Program-made: the position numbers and the translations under genes
Origin: Anaerolineae bacterium
Lineage (GTDB): Bacteria; Chloroflexota; Anaerolineae; Promineifilales; Promineifilaceae
Reading direction: 5' to 3'
Length of the DNA stretch: 12,133 nucleotides
Assembly: GCA_014879345.1 (NCBI GenBank)
Contig: JACSSI010000069.1
Coordinates: 1-12,133, forward strand
Notes under the pieces: generated by a model
Told to the model about the DNA's origin: nothing
Databases searched by the model: none
The model's input: the letters and a program-made list of their open reading frames with translations, nothing else
Shown here: in pieces, positions 1 through 6,148 of the stretch
Position numbering within the stretch: position 1 is the stretch's first letter
Layout of the letters: each line of letters begins with the position of its first letter

Positions 1-460
1 CGCGCAGGTAGGCGGCGGCGCGGAGGATGGCTTCCACTGGTTTGACGTAGCCGGTTTCGCGGCAGAGAATGCCGGAAAGCGCTTCGCGCACCTCGGCTTC
101 AGTCGGATTCAGGTTTTGCGACAGCAGTGCCTTTGCCGCCAGCATCATGGCCGGTGTGGAGTAACCGGACTGGATGGCACCGGTCTCGATGAACGCTTTT
201 TGAATGGGGTGCAGGTCGCCCACGCGCTCGGTCAGCCCTTCAACGGTTTCGATGGCGTGGCCTTCGGCTTGTCCGGCGAGCAGGGTGTCGCTGTTGACCA
301 GTTTGCCATCCATCAAGATGGCGGCAGCGCCGGTCTGCCCGTCGTCGCTGCCGAAGCGCACGCTGAAGTAGCCAGCAAGGCGCAGGGCTTGGAGCAGGGT
401 GTTGGTGGGGTCGCAGTTGATGTCTAGGGGTTGGTTGTTGATGGTTAGGGAAATAGTCAT
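1..460 (-). CDS. CO/xanthine dehydrogenase-type [2Fe-2S] small subunit homologue lacking cluster cysteines (partial, 3' end off window)
   Basis: The reading frame is open for 153 codons from ATG at 460 and leaves the window at base 1. A GGAGA ribosome site lies just upstream. It aligns with the small electron-transfer subunit of molybdenum hydroxylases (CoxS/XdhC type: plant-ferredoxin domain about residues 1-76, then the helical second domain). Family landmarks are clear: LLQALR near 22-27, ILMDGKLVNS 48-57, IETVEGL 70-76, HPIQKAFIETGAIQ 84-97, TPAMMLAAKALL 102-113 and the REALSG...TGY region 125-138. The eight expected cluster ligands are nearly all gone: Ser38, Thr43, Ala46 and Asp58 replace the first-cluster cysteines. 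Ser98, Ser101 and Glu135 replace three of the second-cluster ones, and only Cys133 remains. The fold looks kept while both [2Fe-2S] clusters look lost. Normally this subunit passes electrons between the molybdopterin and FAD subunits; here a structural or assembly role is inference. The large subunit may lie beyond base 1. No stop interrupts the frame, so it is not an obvious pseudogene. Confidence 0.87.
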   Translation of the reverse strand, partial: MTISLTINNQPLDINCDPTNTLLQALRLAGYFSVRFGSDDGQTGAAAILMDGKLVNSDTLLAGQAEGHAIETVEGLTERVGDLHPIQKAFIETGAIQSGYSTPAMMLAAKALLSQNLNPTEAEVREALSGILCRETGYVKPVEAILRAAAYLR

Positions 461-492
461 GGTGGTCTCCAATTGCTTTGTTTACGCTTTGG

Positions 493-542
493 CTGTGGAT
501 TTCAATCCACAGATATAGTTAGGAAGTGCGTTGAAACGCACT
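493..542. repeat. Pair of small hairpins with a shared TTCA/TGAA loop
   Basis: Two adjacent perfect hairpins lie in the gap between the DUF1444 gene stop and the iron-sulfur-subunit start. The first is CTGTGGAT-TTCA-ATCCACAG (493-512). The second is AGTGCGT-TGAA-ACGCACT (525-542). Read on the opposite strand, the second also has a TTCA loop, so the pair are inverted copies of one loop with different, compensated stems. They could end DUF1444 transcripts or act as an RNA processing or protein-binding signal. There is no T-run on either side, so they are not typical intrinsic terminators. Confidence 0.6.
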
Positions 543-616
543 GAGCCAATCTGTTATGGTTGTGTCTGGGTGAATTTTACCATGAAACGGCCGTTTCCTT
601 CAGCTTCAACCACCCA

Positions 617-1399
617 TTATTGTTTGGGGGCATACTCGCGTATCTGTCCCAACTGCCAGGTGAATAAATCGGGGGTGAGGGGATTTGGTTTGTGCTTGAA
701 ATCGGCGCGTATTTGTTGGATAACGGCCGTTTTCTCCGAATTCCTATCGCTAAATGCAATCAAAAAATCGCGGTTGGGGATGCCCAGCAGCATCTTGCCG
801 GGGACACGCTCGTGCCAGGTCGCCATCAGTTCAGGCAGCAAAATGCGGGTGGCGGCAAAACCATCACTCGTTTCACACACAATCAAGGTATCGTCGCCAG
901 TTCCCTGGGTTTGCACGAGTTTGGCAGAAGTGCGCCGACGCAGGTTGTTGAGAGCAATCTCGTGAATAGCGTTTGGGGGAACATCGGGCATCATGGCGGT
1001 ATGGATGTAGGCGCGGTATTGCGGTTGATCAAACACGTAAACAATACATAGACCTGCCTTATAAGGCTGGCTAATCAAGCGGGCTTCTTTGTTTTCATTG
1101 GCCTGATTCAGCCATTGTTGGCTTTGAAGGAGGGGCAGCAGCGATTCTGCGGCCTCTTTTTCGGTGATGGGCGGTAAGGGCGGCGGCACCTTTTTCAGCG
1201 CCGCCAAGTGCGCTTCTACGATGTCGTCGAGGCGTTCGGGCGCATTTTGGTAGCCGCTGTAAAGCATATCCAGATTGCACTTCATCGGCTGTCCATGCAT
1301 GATGACGGTCAGCTCTTTTTTCTGTTTATCATCGACGGTGTAACCCGCCTGTTCGGTCGCTTTTTTGAGATGTTGCTTGAAGGCGTTTCGTGTGAGCAT
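617..1399 (-). CDS. DUF1444 family protein (YtpQ-like)
   Basis: This 260-residue protein looks soluble, with no signal peptide or membrane span. Its C-terminal half carries the pattern I associate with the DUF1444 family (Bacillus YtpQ): LIVCETSDGFAATRILLPEL around 171-190, then GKMLLGIPNRDFLIAFSD around 199-216. This is followed by a TPDLFTWQ tail near 242-249. The N-terminal part is charged and contains a proline-rich stretch (PPPLPPITEKEA, about 87-98). The molecular function of the family is not established, so none is assigned. The start is ATG at 1399, preceded by a purine-rich AAGAGA stretch. It is the second of the left-hand minus-strand genes, 156 bp before the iron-sulfur-subunit gene and separated from it by two hairpins, so cotranscription is uncertain. 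One AACGGCCGTT site (722-731) encodes Thr-Ala-Val near the C-terminus. Confidence 0.75.
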   Translation of the reverse strand: MLTRNAFKQHLKKATEQAGYTVDDKQKKELTVIMHGQPMKCNLDMLYSGYQNAPERLDDIVEAHLAALKKVPPPLPPITEKEAAESLLPLLQSQQWLNQANENKEARLISQPYKAGLCIVYVFDQPQYRAYIHTAMMPDVPPNAIHEIALNNLRRRTSAKLVQTQGTGDDTLIVCETSDGFAATRILLPELMATWHERVPGKMLLGIPNRDFLIAFSDRNSEKTAVIQQIRADFKHKPNPLTPDLFTWQLGQIREYAPKQ

Positions 1400-1464
1400 A
1401 ATCTCTTCTTACCTCACCTTATGAATGTTAAAAATTTATTTCGGTAACGCATCACTGCCATTTA

Positions 1465-1545
1465 CCCCCACCCTAACCCTCCCCCAAAAGGAGAGGGGAT
1501 CGGCCTGGCTCCCTCGCCCTTTGGGGAGAGGGCTGGGGAGAGGGG
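1465..1545. repeat. C/G-rich interspersed inverted-repeat element
   Basis: A tract of CCCTAACCCTCCCCC and GGGGAGAGGGCTGGGGAGAGG-type sequence forms two small hairpins (about 1478-1497 and 1511-1532) and an imperfect larger inverted repeat. It resembles the CCCTAACCCTCTCCC-type dispersed extragenic repeats common in many bacterial genomes. A partial copy of its right half lies inverted at 2207-2230, so the two flank the DinB-fold gene. It sits upstream of the DUF1444 gene and downstream of the dinB-like stop. Confidence 0.7.
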
Positions 1546-1583
1546 ATTTGTGAATCACTTGACTGGATACTGGCATTGTATTG

Positions 1584-2057
1584 TTAATCATGCAGAGCCG
1601 ATTCTATATCGGCGGCGTGGCTGGCTTCGTGGTCGGCAATGATGGTGCAGATTTCTTCGATGGTCATGATGCGTAGACTGCCGTGCCGTCCTTTTTTCTG
1701 CCAATCTTCCTCTGTTAGGGAATCCATAAAAGCCAGCAAATCTTCTCGATTTTTCTCCATAGCTTCCATTAATTCAGGTATTTGTTTCTCTTTTGCTTTC
1801 TTGATGCGGCTGGCGTTAAAACGGGCGAGGTCGAAATCTTCTGAAGCGCCGCCGCCGCCTTGTTGGATGTTTGCCATGAGCGTGATCATGCTGCGCTCGG
1901 CGCCTTCCAGGTGACGCACCATGTCGGCCACTGTCCAGATGGTTTCTTCGGAGAAAACGGGAACCTGCCATTGTTCATCTGTCAATCCATTCAAAAGCGT
2001 AAACAGGGCGGCGCGGTTTTCTGCTAACTTGGTTTTCAATTCGGTTTTTTCAGCCAT
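1584..2057 (-). CDS. DinB-fold (DinB_2 / mycothiol-dependent-like) metal-binding protein
   Basis: This 157-residue protein is predicted to be a four-helix bundle of the DinB/YfiT superfamily. The usual metal triad is visible: His49 in VRHLEGAE, and the late pair His143 and His147 in the DHEASHAADI segment, which normally bind one divalent metal. Length and order match the family: an N-terminal helix with TDEQW near 26-30, a TVADMVRHL helix, a charged middle helix and the C-terminal HxxxH helix. Relatives include thiol S-transferases that use bacillithiol or mycothiol, and many stress-linked proteins of unknown substrate, so the reaction cannot be named. A good AGGAGA ribosome site lies 8 bases before ATG 2057. 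A Gly-rich loop (QQGGGGASED, about 65-74) is unusual but does not touch the triad. It has 182 bp upstream and 184 bp downstream without genes, so it may be transcribed alone. Confidence 0.78.
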   Translation of the reverse strand: MAEKTELKTKLAENRAALFTLLNGLTDEQWQVPVFSEETIWTVADMVRHLEGAERSMITLMANIQQGGGGASEDFDLARFNASRIKKAKEKQIPELMEAMEKNREDLLAFMDSLTEEDWQKKGRHGSLRIMTIEEICTIIADHEASHAADIESALHD

Positions 2058-2132
2058 TTGTAGAGTCTCCTGGATTTCGGTTTTGTGAAGAATTGTTATT
2101 TCTATACATGTAGCCGCCGCCTGAACCGCTTT

Positions 2133-2151
2133 GGCTTCGACAAGCTCAGCC
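2133..2151. repeat. GGCTTCGACAAGCTCAGCC dispersed-repeat motif
   Basis: The 19-base sequence has short complementary ends (GGCT/AGCC). It matches from memory a short extragenic motif, TTCGACAAGCTCAGC, that recurs in many environmental bacterial genomes. It lies between the clp and dinB-like genes, with similar TATACAT strings on either side (2103-2109 and 2157-2163). Only one copy is present here, so family membership rests on recall. Confidence 0.4.
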
Positions 2152-2206
2152 GTCGCTATACATAGATTTTGGCAAACATTTGTGTAGTTGAATTGTTATG
2201 GTAATT

Positions 2207-2230
2207 CCTCTCTCCCCAGCCCTCTCCCTT
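2207..2230. repeat. Partial inverted copy of the C/G-rich interspersed repeat
   Basis: The tract CTCTCCCCAGCCCTCTCCC matches the reverse complement of 1523-1545 with only a few differences. It lies nine bases past the clp stop codon, on the downstream side of that gene, so it may sit in the clp 3' untranslated region. Confidence 0.65.
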
Positions 2231-2239
2231 ACGCCTGGT

Positions 2240-4459
2240 CTATGTCTGCTCAATATCAAAATCCAGGCCGGATTCGCCTTCATCAACGATGATGGTCGTT
2301 TGCTTACCTTGCACGATGCCGCCGCCTTCGCTTAATAAGAAATTGGCGAGGGGTTCGCGCAAATGGCGGGCGATGATGCGGCGCAGGGGACGCGCCCCGT
2401 ATTCGGGTTGGTCGTTTTGGGCGAGCAGCCACCATTTGGCTTCTTGAGTCAACTCAAGCTCGATGCCTTGTTTGCTGGCTAAACTCATCTCTTTTTTGAG
2501 CATAAACTCTAAAATTTGGGCGAGCTGCTCCTTGGCTAACTGGTGGAAAAGAATAATTTCATCTAGGCGGTTGAGAAATTCAGGACGGAAAAAGGTGTTG
2601 ACATCGTTGAGAACTAATTCGCGCTCCACTTCGCCGATGACGGGCACGAGCATGTGGCGGGAGCCAAGATTGCTCGTCATGATGACGACCGTTTCGCCAA
2701 AGGTGGCTGTGCGCCCCTGACTGTCAGTGAGACGTCCTTCCTCCAGCACTTGCAGCATCACATCAAAGACGCGATTGTGGGCTTTTTCCACTTCGTCAAA
2801 CAGGACGACCGTGTAGGGCGTCTCGCGCACAAAATTTGTGAGCTGGCCGCCTTCTTCGTGGCCGATGTAGCCGGGCGGCGAGCCTATAAGCCGGTTGACG
2901 CTGGCTTCTTCCTGGTATTCACTCATGTCGAGGACGAGCATTGCCTTTTCTGTGCCGAACATGAATTCGGCTAACGCTTTTGCCAGTTCCGTTTTGCCTA
3001 CGCCGCTAGGGCCAAGGAATAGGAAGGAGCCGATGGGGCGTTTGGGGTCGCGCAGGCCCACACGGGCGGTTTTGACGGCGCGGCTGACGGCAAGGATGGC
3101 TTCGTCCTGGCCGATGATGCGTTGGTGCAGGTGCTCAACCATGTTGGCGTATTTGCCCCGTTCATCTTTGTTGAGCTTGGTGATGGGAATCTTGGTCATT
3201 TGGCTGGCGGCAATTGTCACATCTTCACTGTCTAAACGGCCGTCTGGTTTTACTTCTGGCAGATTGGCGACGTGTTCCTCTGTGACCATGTGGACGATGG
3301 CGCAGGCGCGGTCTGCCAGTTGGATGGCCGCTTTGGGCAGGGCGATGGTTTTGATGTATTGATTGGCAAGGGTAACGGCCGTTTCCAATGCTTCCCGTCT
3401 CACTTCAATTTCATATTCTTGTTCGAACCGCTGTTGATGGAACAAGAGCATGGCGGTCGCTTCAGTGTGGGTGGCAGGGGGTACGTCGAGCCGGTTGGTG
3501 TTTTGGCGGATGAGCGGTTCCGTGTTGAGCCGTTCAAAATGTGCCAGCGTTGTCGTGCCGATGACCACATGGTCGCTGCCCAGAATTGCTTTGTGCAGTT
3601 CGCGGTTCACTTGTTCAGGAAAACGAGCGCGGAGCCGGTCGGCAAAAAAGCGGTCGATGCCGGGGATGAGTAGCACACCGCCGCTGGCTCGGCGCATCGC
3701 CACACGTATGGCGGCCAGCGGGTTTTCCAGCAAGGCGCTTTCGTTGATTTCGACGAGTGAACGCAAGTTGGCGGGGCCTTTGCCCTCGGCCAACAACTGC
3801 GCCAGGCTGTAGGCCAATGTCCGTTTACCCGCGCCTTCTGGGCCAACCAGGATGACGTGGCGTGTTTGCGAGAGGGAGAGCAGACTGATCAGTTCTTGCA
3901 GCAGGCTTTCCCGCTGATAGACGGCGTGGGCGTTGCCCGCTTGCGCCTCGGTGACAAAATCGGTAATGATGGCCGCGCCAGCATCCGTGCTTTCTTCGAG
4001 CAGGTTGATGACAGCGTCGGGGGTGATGCCGATGCGTTGCAGCACGGCATAGGTGGTTACGTTTTTCTGCGCCATGGCGGCCAGGGCGTGGCCGCTGCTG
4101 GCTTTGAGTTCTTCGCGGGATTGGGCCAGGGTTAGTGCTTCGTCCATGACGACCAGCATTTCGTCAGAAAGGGGGGTGTGTTTGCCAAAGTCGTCGGTGA
4201 ATTGGAACTTGGCGTCGCGCCCTTTGCTGAGATGGGTCACTTGTTCAACCCGCGCCACCAAATTATCCCAATCGAAGCCCCGCTCTTTTTGCAACTGCTT
4301 GAGAATTTTATTGCCGACTGAATTTTCGTCGTCGAGCATGACGCGCAAGAGCAGTTGAGGGGTGAGCAGGGTGAGGTGATAGGTGCTTTGTTTGGCAACG
4401 GCCGTTGTCAGCAGCCGTGAGAGTTCGGTGGAGGGGATGTTGGGGTTGAGAGTGTCCAT
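2240..4459 (-). CDS. Clp/HSP100-type AAA+ ATPase with degenerate first ATPase domain
   Basis: This 739-residue protein has a Clp N-domain (about 1-155), AAA+ domain 1 (about 180-390) and AAA+ domain 2 (about 445-735). Domain 2 is complete: Walker A GPSGVGKT 483-490, pore loop GYIG 530-533, Walker B VVLFDE 551-556, sensor 1 Asn597, arginine finger Arg631 in FLNR and sensor 2 GAR 688-690. Domain 1 is degenerate. Walker A is GPEGAGKRT, with Arg in the Mg-binding Thr place, and the YRGEFE pore loop is missing. Walker B reads LLIPGID where FIDE is expected, losing both acids (Pro266, Gly267). The ALERRF arginine-finger motif is replaced by LIRQNTNR. The ClpB coiled-coil middle domain is absent. 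No IGL/LGF ClpP-docking tripeptide is seen between sensor 1 and FRPEFLNR. It is likely a ClpP-independent unfoldase or remodeller driven by domain 2 (inference). It follows folA by 67 bp and has no clear Shine-Dalgarno site; the leader is a CTTCAAT tandem repeat. Confidence 0.9.
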   Translation of the reverse strand: MDTLNPNIPSTELSRLLTTAVAKQSTYHLTLLTPQLLLRVMLDDENSVGNKILKQLQKERGFDWDNLVARVEQVTHLSKGRDAKFQFTDDFGKHTPLSDEMLVVMDEALTLAQSREELKASSGHALAAMAQKNVTTYAVLQRIGITPDAVINLLEESTDAGAAIITDFVTEAQAGNAHAVYQRESLLQELISLLSLSQTRHVILVGPEGAGKRTLAYSLAQLLAEGKGPANLRSLVEINESALLENPLAAIRVAMRRASGGVLLIPGIDRFFADRLRARFPEQVNRELHKAILGSDHVVIGTTTLAHFERLNTEPLIRQNTNRLDVPPATHTEATAMLLFHQQRFEQEYEIEVRREALETAVTLANQYIKTIALPKAAIQLADRACAIVHMVTEEHVANLPEVKPDGRLDSEDVTIAASQMTKIPITKLNKDERGKYANMVEHLHQRIIGQDEAILAVSRAVKTARVGLRDPKRPIGSFLFLGPSGVGKTELAKALAEFMFGTEKAMLVLDMSEYQEEASVNRLIGSPPGYIGHEEGGQLTNFVRETPYTVVLFDEVEKAHNRVFDVMLQVLEEGRLTDSQGRTATFGETVVIMTSNLGSRHMLVPVIGEVERELVLNDVNTFFRPEFLNRLDEIILFHQLAKEQLAQILEFMLKKEMSLASKQGIELELTQEAKWWLLAQNDQPEYGARPLRRIIARHLREPLANFLLSEGGGIVQGKQTTIIVDEGESGLDFDIEQT

Positions 4460-4463
4460 AATG

Positions 4464-4491
4464 ATTGAAGATTGAAGATTGAAGATTGAAG
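4464..4491. repeat. Four tandem copies of heptamer ATTGAAG in the clp leader
   Basis: Four perfect 7-bp units occupy the folA-clp gap, ending four bases upstream of the clp ATG (which is on the minus strand). Read in the clp direction the unit is CTTCAAT, so the place where a ribosome site would sit is pyrimidine-rich repeat. Copy number could change by slipped-strand pairing and alter clp translation; that is inference. Confidence 0.85.
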
Positions 4492-4526
4492 ATTGGATGA
4501 CTCTGCCACTCTTTAATCTTTATGCT

Positions 4527-5033
4527 TTAATCATTGATATTTTTCCTTTCAAGCGTCAAAAACTGATACGGATATTGATTCTTTTCATCCGGTTGATGGC
4601 TTTCTTGATGGATGATGCACCAGTAGATTTGTTCGGTGGTGGGGAAGATGGCGTCACCCTCAAATTCAGCGTCGATGAGGGTGAGGTAGAGGCGGTGAGC
4701 CTGGAACAGGAACGCCTGGTAGATGCTGCTGCCGCCAATAATCATCACTTCTGCGGCAGCGCCAGCCGCTGCCAGTGCCGCTTCCGGCGAGGTCACGACG
4801 AGGCAGCCAGGCGCGTCATAGTCGGCTTTGCTGGTGATGATGATGTTGGTGCGTCCGGATAACGGTCTGAAGCGAGCAGGAATGGACTCATATGTTTTGC
4901 GCCCCATGATGACGGGTTTGCCCATCGTCAGGGTCACAAATCTTTGCATATCAGCGGGAAGCCGCCAGGGTAAACGGCCGTTTTGCCCAATTACTTTATT
5001 TTTATCCATGGCGGCGATCATTGAAATAATCAT
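4527..5033 (-). CDS. folA: Dihydrofolate reductase
   Basis: It reduces dihydrofolate to tetrahydrofolate with NADPH in the cytoplasm, recycling the DHF made by ThyA. The 168 residues match bacterial DHFR in length. Visible hallmarks are ISMIAAMDKNKVIG 3-16, the Met20-loop region NGRLPWRLPADM 18-29 with catalytic Asp28, MGRKTYESI around 43-51, and the cofactor motif IIGGSSIYQAF around 98-108. ATG 5033 is chosen because it places the IAAM strand as in E. coli FolA (plus one residue). The sequence before it, CTCTATCTCTT, has no clear ribosome site. The thyA stop is 70 bp upstream across a long hairpin, consistent with a thyA-folA operon that is attenuated or processed between the genes. An AACGGCCGTT site (4973-4982) encodes Asn-Gly-Arg at 18-20, next to the substrate pocket loop. 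Confidence 0.95.
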   Translation of the reverse strand: MIISMIAAMDKNKVIGQNGRLPWRLPADMQRFVTLTMGKPVIMGRKTYESIPARFRPLSGRTNIIITSKADYDAPGCLVVTSPEAALAAAGAAAEVMIIGGSSIYQAFLFQAHRLYLTLIDAEFEGDAIFPTTEQIYWCIIHQESHQPDEKNQYPYQFLTLERKNIND

Positions 5034-5047
5034 AAGAGATAGAGGGG

Positions 5048-5101
5048 AGAGTGTAGAGATAGAGTGTAGAGGGGAAACCTCTATCTCTATCTCTACACTC
5101 T
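5048..5101 (-). terminator. Long intercistronic hairpin between thyA and folA
   Basis: The left arm 5048-5072 and right arm 5078-5101 pair through a 17-bp perfect outer stem (AGAGTGTAGAGATAGAG with its complement), a small asymmetric bulge and a 6-bp inner stem, around a GGAAA loop on the plus strand. The arms are made of short GATAGA/GTGTAGA-type repeats. The hairpin starts two bases past the thyA stop codon. In the thyA direction no T-run follows, so partial termination, RNA stabilisation or processing is more likely than complete termination. Confidence 0.6.
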
Positions 5102-5103
5102 AT

Positions 5104-5898
5104 CTAAACAGCTATCGGCGCTTTGATGGCCGGGTGAGATTGATAATTGATAAGGTTGAAATCGTCGTATTGGAAGTCGAAGATAGAGGTGATGGCAGGA
5201 TTGATTTGCATCTGGGGCAGCGGGTAGGGGGTGCGGGAGAGCTGCAAGTTGGCCTGCTCCAGATGGTTGAGGTAGAGATGGGCATCGCCGAAGGTGTGGA
5301 CGAAGTCACCCAGTTCAAGGCCGGTGACTTGGGCCACCATCATCGTTAGCAGCGCGTAGGAAGCGATGTTGAAAGGCACGCCCAGAAACACGTCGGCGCT
5401 GCGCTGGTAGAGTTGGCAGGAGAGTTTGCCCTCGGCCACGTAGAATTGGTAGAGCAAATGGCAGGGAGGCAGCGCCATGTTGTCCACGTCGGCCACGTTC
5501 CAGGCACTGACGATGTGGCGGCGGGAGTCGGGATTGTGTGTCAGGCTGTGGATGAGCTGCGAGATTTGGTCGATAGAACGGCCGTTTCCGTCCGGCCAGG
5601 AGCGCCATTGATAACCATAAACAGGGCCGAGGTCGCCGTTTTCATCCGCCCATTCATCCCAAATGGTAACGCGGTTGTCGTGCAAATATTGGATGTTGGT
5701 GCTACCTTGCAAAAACCAGAGCAGTTCATGGATGATGGAGCGGAAGTGGAGCTTTTTGGTGGTAACGGCGGGGAACCCTTTGCTTAAATCGAAGCGCATC
5801 TGATAACCAAACACGCTAAGGGTTCCGGTGCCGGTACGGTCTTCTTTGCGCACGCCGTTGTCGAGGATGTATTGCATTAAATCGAGGTATTGTCGCAT
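5104..5898 (-). CDS. thyA: Thymidylate synthase (ThyA type)
   Basis: It methylates dUMP to dTMP using methylene-tetrahydrofolate, releasing dihydrofolate for the adjacent FolA. From ATG 5898 the protein is 264 residues, the same length as E. coli ThyA, with near collinear sequence. Landmarks are DRTGTGTLS 20-28, SIIHELLWFLQG 54-65, TIWDEWADENGDLGPVYG 78-95, the catalytic loop MALPPCH with Cys146, CQLYQRSADVFLGVPFNIAS, and the C-terminal IKAPIAV. The frame stays open upstream to a TTG at 5931, but ATG 5898 is preferred. It has an AAAGGA site six bases upstream and gives the family N-terminus, while the extra segment would run into a 98-bp inverted-repeat element. It is the first gene of the minus-strand group and is divergent from sufE. 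An AACGGCCGTT site at 5577-5586 encodes Asn-Gly-Arg. Confidence 0.97.
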   Translation of the reverse strand: MRQYLDLMQYILDNGVRKEDRTGTGTLSVFGYQMRFDLSKGFPAVTTKKLHFRSIIHELLWFLQGSTNIQYLHDNRVTIWDEWADENGDLGPVYGYQWRSWPDGNGRSIDQISQLIHSLTHNPDSRRHIVSAWNVADVDNMALPPCHLLYQFYVAEGKLSCQLYQRSADVFLGVPFNIASYALLTMMVAQVTGLELGDFVHTFGDAHLYLNHLEQANLQLSRTPYPLPQMQINPAITSIFDFQYDDFNLINYQSHPAIKAPIAV

Positions 5899-5910
5899 AC
5901 AGTTTCCTTT

Positions 5911-6008
5911 TAGACCTGACAGGTTTATCAAGGCGTCTTAACATGAAAGTTATTTTTCATGGCAAAACAACTTGACAGACGACCTTGTATCTAAACCTGT
6001 CAGGTCTA
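5911..6008. repeat. 98-bp inverted-repeat element with perfect 17-bp ends
   Basis: TAGACCTGACAGGTTTA (5911-5927) is repeated exactly in inverse orientation at 5992-6008. Inside, further imperfect complementarity continues, with AAGG near the left arm facing CCTT near the right. The centre is a CATGAAA/TTTCATG hairpin (5942-5948 with 5955-5961). Each end contains the small palindrome ACCTGACAGGT. The whole unit could fold as one long hairpin and looks like a non-coding mobile or REP/MITE-like element. It lies between the divergent thyA and sufE genes, 13 bases from the thyA start codon, so it must be within or next to the thyA leader. Confidence 0.85.
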
Positions 6009-6082
6009 GCTGTTTGCCAGATGAGGTGGATGTAAGAATGACGATATGGTACAGGGGAAGCGGCGATTAAGCAATGAATTTT

Positions 6083-6113
6083 TTGTGCGTCCTGACCCAG
6101 TTTTGCGTACAAT
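6083..6113 (+). promoter_or_regulatory. Possible sigma-70-like promoter for sufE
   Basis: TTGTGC (6083-6088) and TACAAT (6108-6113) are separated by 19 bases. The -10 hexamer is one base from consensus; the -35 is weak and the spacer slightly long. It lies 35 bases before the sufE start. Confidence 0.4.
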
Positions 6114-6148
6114 GTTGTTATGAAACAAAAACAAAAAGGAAAGATAGT

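Noticed and set aside
116..427. Plus-strand open frame of 103 codons
   Set aside because: It lies wholly opposite the iron-sulfur-subunit homologue, which has clear family similarity; the frame is a shadow of that gene.
493..512. ATTTCAATCC-like sequence suggesting a CRISPR repeat
   Set aside because: There is no array of regularly spaced direct repeats; the sequence is one of two small hairpins with different stems.
531..1051. Overlapping plus-strand frames opposite the DUF1444 gene
   Set aside because: Their products are low-complexity with no recognisable family, and the minus-strand DUF1444 match explains the coding signal.
2240..4459. ClpV of a type VI secretion system
   Set aside because: No other secretion genes are present, and thyA-folA context plus the degenerate domain 1 do not support that role.
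5899..5931. Upstream TTG start for thyA (11 extra residues)
   Set aside because: The extension runs into the inverted-repeat element, while ATG 5898 has a ribosome site and gives exactly the E. coli ThyA length and N-terminus.
5972..5977. TTGACA as a -35 box for sufE
   Set aside because: No acceptable -10 lies 16-19 bases downstream, and the hexamer is inside the inverted-repeat element. TACAAT at 6108-6113 is a better candidate.
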